From positions 75,771,001-75,835,000 of the forward strand of contig NC_134106.1 in NCBI RefSeq assembly GCF_040939455.1: a stretch of DNA of 64,000 bases, given 5' to 3'. Below, piece after piece: positions 31,441-64,000 of the stretch. Position 1 is the first letter of the stretch. Each line of letters opens with the position of its first letter. The stretch is from Microcebus murinus (Eukaryota > Chordata > Mammalia > Primates > Cheirogaleidae). Below the pieces are notes generated by a model. That model was not told the origin of the DNA and searched no databases. It saw only the letters and a list, made by a program, of their open reading frames with translations. The translations under genes were made by a program, and so were the position numbers.

Positions 31441-31589
31441 GTTTGAGGAGCTTGGGAGGTCATCTCACCATGTAAAAAGTTAAACAAACTGAAAAACCAA
31501 CCCTTCTTAGATCCATCGAAGAAGTGAAGTCAAGGGCAAACTGCTGCCCCTCAAATTGAGAGACAGGCTAAATACAGAGGATCACAATT

Positions 31590-31780
31590 TACCAGAGCAG
31601 AAATCTGCTTAGGCAAAAACTGATGGAACTTCAAGGAGAAATAGATGAATCCACTATTGTAGTTGGAGACATCAACACCCCTTTCAGATAGACATATGCA
31701 GCAGGAAGAAAATCAGTAATGACACAGTTGAAAGCAACTGTATCATCAACTAACTGGGTATAATAGTCACATTTAAACCA
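31590..31780 (+). mobile_element. L1 ORF2 endonuclease-end fragment (sense)
   Basis: CCACTATTGTAGTTGGAGACATCAACACCCC encodes the conserved end of the L1 endonuclease domain (VVGDINTP), here on the + strand. GCAGGAAGAAAATCAGTAATGACAC follows. It is opposite in orientation to the L1 on both sides and broken by stops. Confidence 0.7.
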
Positions 31781-32402
31781 TTTATACTTGAGGTGATTAT
31801 GAATATGGTTGGGTTTTTTATACCATCTTGTGTCTTTTCTATTTGGCCCATCTATTCCTTGTTCCCTTTTTCTGCCTTATTTTGGACTCAGTACTTTTTA
31901 AGATTGCATTTTTATCCCCATTCGCTCAATAACTATAACTTTGTTACTTTCATAATTCCTTTACAGTGGGTTTTTAGTGAACATCTTTAACTTAACCAAT
32001 CTACCTTGGAATGATACTATATTACTTCATATATATAAGAACCACATAACAGCAAGTTTCCATTTTTCCTCTCCTGGACTTCATGCTATTGTTATCAAAC
32101 ATTTTACTTCTACGTGTTAAAAACCACGCAATAGATTGTTGGTATTTTTGCTTTTAAATCGTTAATTATATTTTAGAGATATTTAAGTAACAAAAAAGGA
32201 TATATGCAATCCTTTACACATGTAATGGTAACCTACCCAGTTACCATTTCCAGTGTTCTTCAGCTTTTTGTGTAGATCTTAGTTTCCATCTGTTATCAAC
32301 TTTCTTCTGCTTGAAGAACTTCATGTAACAATTCTTATAGAGGTCTGCTGATTGATTCTTTCAGATTTTGTTACGTCTAGAAGATCCCTCCTTTTGGCTT
32401 CA

Positions 32403-32740
32403 CTTTTTTTTTTTTTTTTTTTAAGACAGAGTCTGGCTCTGTTGCCTGGGCTACAGTGCCATGGTGTCAGCCTAGCTCACAGCAACCTCAAACTCCTGGG
32501 CTCAAGCAATCCTTCTGCCTCAGCCTCCCGAGTAGCTGAGACTACAGGCATGCACCACCATGCCCGGCTAATTTTTTCTATATTGTTTTTAGTTGGCCAA
32601 TTAATTTTTTTCTATTTTTTTAGTAGAGATGGGGGTCTCACTCTTGATCAGGCTGGTTTTGAACTCCTGACCTTGAACGATCTTCCTGCCTCAGCCTCCC
32701 AGAGTGCTAGGATTACAGGCATGAGCCACTGCACCCAGCC
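32403..32740 (-). mobile_element. Strepsirrhine-type dimeric Alu (antisense)
   Basis: Antisense full-length Alu with AGTTGGCCAATTAATTTTTTTC linker. Target-site duplication TTGGCTTCA flanks it at 32394-32402 and 32741-32749. Confidence 0.95.
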
Positions 32741-33657
32741 TTGGCTTCATTTTTGAAAGATATTTTCACTAGGAAAAAATTCTAGGTTAGCAATTTTTTT
32801 CTTTCAGTACTTTAAAGATGTTCATCCCCTTCTAGATTGCACTGTTTCTAACGAGCAAGCTGCTGTCATTTTTATCTTTGCTCCTCTATAACCAATTTGT
32901 CTTTTTCTCTTGCTTTTAAGATTTCCTCTTTATCACTGGTTCAAAGAAATTTTTGATTGATATAGTTCATTGTACTTCTTGAGTCTGTGAGTTTATAGTT
33001 GTCAATTTGGCAAACAATTCAACCATTATTTCTTCAAATATTTTGTTATACTTTCCTCAACTAGGGAAACTAATTATACTTGTATGTGGCTCTTGATGTT
33101 GTCCCACAGTTCTCTAATGCTCAATTCTTCCCCAATCTTCTTCAGTCTTTTTCCTGTTTATTATTTTTTTACTGCTGTGTCTTAAAGTTCACTCATCTCT
33201 TCTTCAGCAATGTCTGATCTGCTGTTAACTCCAGCCAGTGTGTTTTTAATCCCAGATATTAGTTTCACCTCTAGAAGTTCAAATTGCATGTTTTATATCT
33301 TCCATGCCTCTACTTAACATGTTCAATTTTTCTCTTTTTGAACATATAGAATACAGTCACAATATCTGCTTTAATGTCCTGATTCTTTCATTGCACCATT
33401 TCTGGGTCAGTTTTGATCAACTTGTCCATTCATTGTGAGCTTTATTTTCATGCTTCTTTGCATGTCTAGTGATTTATTAGATGCTGGGTATTGTGAATTT
33501 TACCTTATTACTGTATTAGTTATTTTTTGCATTTCTATTTTCTAGAGTTTTGTTCTAAAACACAGTTGTGTTCCAGTTTGGACTTTTTAAGTTTTGTGAA
33601 TTGGGACAAGAGGTAGATTTATTATGGAATTAATTTTTCCACTACTGAGGCAAAACT

Positions 33658-33993
33658 TTTTTTTTTTTTTTTTTGAGACAGGGTCTCACTTTGTTGCCCA
33701 GGCTAGAGTGAGTGCCATGGCGTCAGCCTAGCTCACAGCAACCTCAAACTCCTGGGCTCAAGCAATCCTCCTGCCTCAGCCTCCCGAGTAGCTGGGACTA
33801 CAGGCATGCACCACCATACCCGGCTAATTTTTTCTATATATATTAGTTGGCCAATTAATTTCTTTCTATTTATAGTAGAGACGGGGTCTTGCTCTTGCTC
33901 AGGCTGGTTTCAAACTCCTGATCTTGAGCAATCTAGCCCGCCTCGGCCTCCCGGAGTGCTAGGATTACAGGCGTGAGCCACGGCGCCTGGCCT
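33658..33993 (-). mobile_element. Strepsirrhine-type dimeric Alu (antisense)
   Basis: Antisense full-length Alu. An exact 12-base duplication TGAGGCAAAACT lies at 33646-33657 and 33994-34005. Confidence 0.95.
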
Positions 33994-34329
33994 TGAGGCA
34001 AAACTCTTATTAGTACTCTTCCAATGACATCTGGATTACAAGGTTTTCCACAGTGGCTGTTGAAAACAGGCACTATTTTCAGTTCCATATGCTGTTCCCT
34101 CTAATCCTTTTGGGTGGGTCTTTCTTTGGTCTTGAGTAGTTTCCTCACAGGAATGTCCTGTTTAGTGTTTGTAGATCCGTTCTCTTGCTGTGTAGCTCTC
34201 TCCTCTAAGGCATTCTCTCCTCTGAACTCTAGTCACCCTGACTGCCCTCAATTCCCGACTCTACCACCTGAACTCGAGGAGGCCACCAGGTCCTGATGGG
34301 ATGACGCTTCCTGAAACCATGGACTGTCT

Positions 34330-35190
34330 CCATAGATAATGGAAATGCTGTTAATGCTAAGAGGACACAAATGTTGAAACTTTAGGACAAGGATTTTAAA
34401 GCAGCCATGATAAAAATGCTTCAGCAAACAATTACATACATACTCTTGAAACTTAAAAATAATAGTCTCAGCAAACAGAAAACTTCAGCAAAGAAACAGA
34501 AGAAGATCTAAAGAAGAATCAAATGGAAATTTTAGAACTGAAATATACAAATAGCCAAAATAAAAATACTGCATGGATGGCTCAAGAGCAGAATGGAGAG
34601 GAAAGAGGAAATAATCAGTGAACCTAAAAATAAAACACTAGAAATTACCTAAACCAAACAACAGAGAGAAAACACACTGGAGAAAAATAAACAGAGCTTC
34701 AGGGATTTGTGGAACTATAATAAAAGATTTAACATTTGTGTCATCAGTGTCCCAGAAGGAGAATGTGGGTGGAGATGAAAAGCTATTCAAAGAAATAAGA
34801 AAATAATAATATATTTCACAGAATGGGAGAAAACTGTTGCAGATCATGTATCTGATAGGGGGCTTGTATCTAGAACATATAAACAACTACCTCAATAACA
34901 CAATCCAATTTTTAAAATGTACAAAGGATCTGAGTAGACATTTCTCCAGAAAACATATATGAATGGGCAAAAAGCGCATGAAAAGATGATTAACATCACT
35001 AACCAGTAGGGAAATGCTAGTCAAAACCACAATGAAGTACTACTTCATACTTTCATACCCACTAGGATGGCTATAATCAAAAGACAGAACAAGTGCTGGC
35101 AAGCATGTGGAGAAACCTTACACTACTAATGGGAATGTAAAATGGCACAGCCACTGTGGAAAATGGTCTGGCAGTCCCTCAGTATAGTCA
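34330..35190 (+). mobile_element. L1 remnant (sense), ORF1 region joined to ORF2 3' region
   Basis: The first part resembles L1 ORF1 (GAGCTTCAGGGATTTGTGG, GTGTCATCAGTGTCCCAGAAGGAGAATG). From about 34820 the sequence is ORF2 3' region (GGGAGAAAACTGTTGC, CTAGGATGGCTATAATCAAAAGACAG, TGTGGAGAAACC, GGCACAGCCACTGTGGAAAA). The middle of ORF2 is missing, so this is an internally deleted or composite copy. Confidence 0.7.
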
Positions 35191-35429
35191 AGTTACTTAA
35201 TTGCCCCCTTAAAATGAAGTTAATAATGTTCATTTTGGATGAATGAGTAAATATGTATTAACTATAATTATTATAGCAATTATTATTATGCATATTATTT
35301 TTGATTGGGTCAGACTATTAGCTCTCTCCCCAATTTACTTGCTTTTGCTAGTTTAAATGAATATTTAAAGTAGTCTTGAACTGAGATATGTAGGTAAAGT
35401 TCTTATCATAATGACTGGCATATACGGTA

Positions 35430-35599
35430 TGGTCAATAAATGAAAGCTATAATTTATTTGTAAACAGAGGAGATAAGGTTGGATACCCATCCCCACTTCC
35501 CCCCCAAAAAAGGGCAACATCCCAAGGTGTGAGGGGTTGAGTCTCTCTCCTAGGTGCTGAACAGCACCAGGCACTGCCTGTACAAAGCCAGAGTGAAGG
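35430..35599 (-). other. MRPS5: MRPS5 3' UTR (end approximate)
   Basis: Short region after the MRPS5 stop down to the nearest canonical poly(A) signal on the - strand. The end is inferred. Confidence 0.55.
35453..35458 (-). terminator. MRPS5: Candidate MRPS5 poly(A) signal AATAAA
   Basis: The + strand reads TTTATT, giving AATAAA on the - strand about 140 nt past the stop. It lies at the edge of a MIR-like antisense remnant (about 35370-35455), so the signal may be repeat-derived. No transcript evidence. Confidence 0.5.
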
Positions 35600-61655
<26,056 letters not shown>

Positions 61656-61930
61656 GCTGGAGCCCGAGCAGCGTCTCAGCCTCCGACCCAGACCGCCTTC
61701 CCCACCGCCTGCCGCGACTGCTTCTGATCAAACTGCGGGCCTCGGGCTGCGGCTGAATTCTCGAGGCCCGAGGGCCACACCGCACCGCAGGCAGGGGTAG
61801 GAGTTGCCGGAACAGGCCACAGGGTAGGCTGAGTCCGGCGCGGCCGCGGACAGCCCCACGGGGGCCTTGCGTTAGGACCCGGGGCTGGGGCGGGGCTAGT
61901 TCAAGTGGTTCTCGCGCGAGACGGGGAGGG

Positions 61931-62560
61931 CGACGGGCCAAATCAAACCGGAGACTGGCGTGGGACATCGGGGAGGTCCCTGGGAGGGGTGACCTCGGGA
62001 TTACCTGAGCTGATGCTCTGGACCCTTGTGACGTGCAGACGTGCACGGGAAGGGACCCAGTGCAATGAGGATCCAAGGAGTGAATGAAACAGGGAAGGAG
62101 TGTAGAGGAGTTGCTTGTACCCAACTCCAGTAAAGTCTGAGGTTTCTTAGGTTAAGCACTTAAATTACCTTGGATTTCACACGCATTTGTGGGTTCATTC
62201 AGATTCTGTTCTTTGGTCACACGTATGCATATCTCAGGCTTGGCCATGGTTTTTTATTCATTTTTTTTCATTTATTTTTTTTAACTCACCTCAGACTTTA
62301 GTTCATACCATCTCTGCCGGTCCAGTTGAACTACATACCTGCAACAGAGGAGGAACAACAGAGTTGTCTTGTGAGAGGCTGGGGAGCCTGCTCATGCAGG
62401 TGTCCAATTTTTAAGTTTAGCAAAAAAATTTTCAAACATATAGAAGGATAAAAATAGTTGACAAGCTAGAGTCAAAGATTCCTCTTTTCTCCTTTTTCTC
62501 TATTTCACTCATACCTATTTTTGATGCATCTGGTTTTCAATAGACTTTTTACATCTCAAA
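61931..62560. other. Upstream flank of MRPS5
   Basis: After the CpG island the sequence becomes AT-rich. I see no gene, and only a weak resemblance to old L1 near 62415-62500. Confidence 0.6.
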
Positions 62561-62589
62561 TTGGCTAAATTAAGAGAATAGTGTTGGAA

Positions 62590-63780
62590 TACACCCACAG
62601 GTCAAGCCGGATGATTGGGAACATGGTAAGACCAGTTAATGCTATGAGCAGGGACCCACCCATTGCCACGCTTCATTTCCTGTGGAATGAGTTCCTAAGT
62701 CAGAAGCAATGCTGTATGAAATACCATAGCAGTGAATAAAGCATTCTGTAAGTCCATGGATAGTTGTTTTGGCAGAAGCATTATGGGCAGAAGTGGGTAA
62801 ATCCATATCCAAAGTGTCTATTCCAGTAAGGACAAAGTGCTGCACCTGCCATGATAGAACTGGTCCAGTGTAATCAACCTACAACCAGAAAGCTGGCTGA
62901 GCCTCCTGGAGTGTGCCATATCAGCGGCTCAATATTGGTCTCTGCTGTTGGAATATGGGGCAGTCAGCAGTGACTATAGCCAGATTGGCCTGGCCAGTGA
63001 AAGTCCATGTTGAGCCCATACATAACCTCCATCCCTGACTTTATACAGGAGTCCATTTGGCTGGGGAAGGAGGCTGACTGGCATATACAGAATGGGTTAT
63101 TCTACCCACTTCATTAAAATCCTCCTCTGTGGAGGACACCCTTTTGGAAGCACTCATATTGGACATAATAACCTTCATGTTCTGTGTCCAGTCATTGAAG
63201 TCTGTCCACAAACCTCTTCTCCAGATTTCCTGGTCACTAACTTTCTAATTATACTCTTTTCAAGTATTTGACCACTCAGCCAAGCCATTAGACACAGCCC
63301 ATGAAAAAGTATAGTTCTGTACTTCTGACCAGGCAAAATGAACAACTGGGTGTGCTGCTCTAACTTCTTCCTGCTTGGAGGATTTCTCTACTCCACTGTC
63401 CTTCAGAGTCTTTCCAGTGTGGGAGTGTAGTCCTGCAGCTGTCCACTTTCAGGAGGTGCCTGTGTGTCATGCAGAACCACGTGTAAACCAAGCCCAAGAG
63501 TTTTCTTCTTCAGGAATCTAATCAGCCAATTCCTCAGGAAGCTGTGAGTAGGGGTTGAGAGAGAGAAGATAATGTAGCAGAAGTAGGGGCCAGGAGCATA
63601 AGGAAGTCCCACAATTAATTACTTGTTCCTTCAGGACCTATTCAAGTCCGGTTTTGTGTGTGCCACTTCCATTTGATGATGGAGTATTGCTGTGCGCCCT
63701 CAACTTTATTGCTTGATGGATCAGACAACATCCAGGTCATGATGGGCAGCTCAGATCGCATGGTAACTTGCTGGCCAGTG
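62590..63780 (-). mobile_element. Decayed endogenous retrovirus pol (integrase-region) fragment
   Basis: Read on the - strand, 62642-62950 contains disconnected pieces typical of a retroviral integrase. These are a CP-type zinc-region piece, then the start of the catalytic core with an Asp-containing strand and the later SDLGTH-type strand that carries the second catalytic Asp in this family. Stops and frame changes separate them, and no intact gene remains. The flank 62950-63780 is probably more pol sequence, but recognition is weaker. No LTR identified; class not assigned. Confidence 0.6.
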
Positions 63781-63834
63781 GTTTCAAACATTCAGAATCT
63801 ATTAAGGTCCATAGCAAGTTTGATTTTGGTTTGG

Positions 63835-64000
63835 TTAGTTTGTTATTTGTTTCTGACTTTTAACTTTGAAATAATTATAGATTTGTAGCAAGTTGTAAAA
63901 ATAGTACTGAGAGGTCACACGTACCCTACGTGCAGTTTTCCCCAATGATAATATCTTACACAACTATAGCACAAAATCAAAACCAGGAAATTGATATTGG
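63835..64000 (-). mobile_element. L1M-like remnant (antisense), runs off window
   Basis: AACTTTGAAATAATTATAGATTTG, AGTACTGAGAGGTCACACGTACCC and ACTATAGCACAAAATCAAAACCAGGAAATTGATATTGG are landmarks of old antisense L1M sequence, cut by the window end. Confidence 0.6.

Larger units (their letters stand above)
31785..34110 (-). mobile_element. L1-derived sequence, probable 5'/ORF1 region (antisense), split by two Alus
   Basis: TTTTTGAAAGATATTTTCACTAGG, CTTTCAGTACTTTAAAGATG, AAGATTTCCTCTTTATCACTGG, TCTGATCTGCTGTTAACTCC and CTACTTAACATGTTCAATTT are landmarks I associate with the antisense 5' part of old L1M elements. Alus at 32403-32740 and 33658-33993 interrupt it. Assignment to L1 moderate, subfamily unknown. 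Confidence 0.6.

Noticed and set aside
62642..62845. 67-residue - strand open frame as a possible domesticated integrase gene
   Set aside because: It covers only part of the catalytic core. Stops lie on both sides, and there is no sign of an intact exon structure.

Overview
This is mammalian nuclear DNA: two spliced genes with GT-AG introns, CpG islands, and dense SINE/LINE remnants, with no prokaryotic gene organisation. The Alu elements carry the ATTAATTGGCCAACTAA(TA)n linker and the GAGGTTGCTGTGAGCTAGGCTGACGCC right arm. I recognise both as strepsirrhine-primate (lemur/loris) features rather than human Alu. I see no galago/loris-type tRNA-derived SINE, so a Malagasy lemur is the best guess (inference).

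Layout. Positions 1-11,190 are the 3' part of MAL on the + strand. Its coding exons 2, 3 and 4 are at 5766-5933, 6892-7017 and 10636-10710, followed by the 3' UTR; exon 1 lies left of the window. Positions about 11,190-35,430 are intergenic. That interval holds MIR, L2, L1 and Alu remnants, an orphan CpG island near 27.3-27.8 kb, and a strong CTCF-like site at 29.22 kb. Positions 35,430-61,730 are the complete MRPS5 gene on the - strand. All 12 coding exons can be joined without a frame break into 431 codons including the stop, that is 430 residues. The MRPS5 promoter CpG island is at about 61.3-61.93 kb. Positions 61,930-64,000 lie upstream of MRPS5 and contain a decayed antisense retroviral integrase-region fragment and an L1 remnant.

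How the genes relate. MAL and MRPS5 are convergent (tail to tail), the arrangement known for human chromosome 2q11. Their functions are unrelated: MAL is a MARVEL-domain raft proteolipid and MRPS5 is the mitoribosomal small-subunit protein uS5m. They share no visible regulation.

I found no undescribed biochemical system. The items most worth a second look are: a ~145-bp inverted repeat at about 95% identity inside MAL intron 3 (7551-7695 versus 9344-9489); the orphan CpG island; a 46-bp near-perfect AT palindrome in MRPS5 intron 10; a perfect 3 x 37-bp minisatellite in MRPS5 intron 2; and several Alu insertions with exact target-site duplications, including a half-Alu and an Alu-in-Alu nest.
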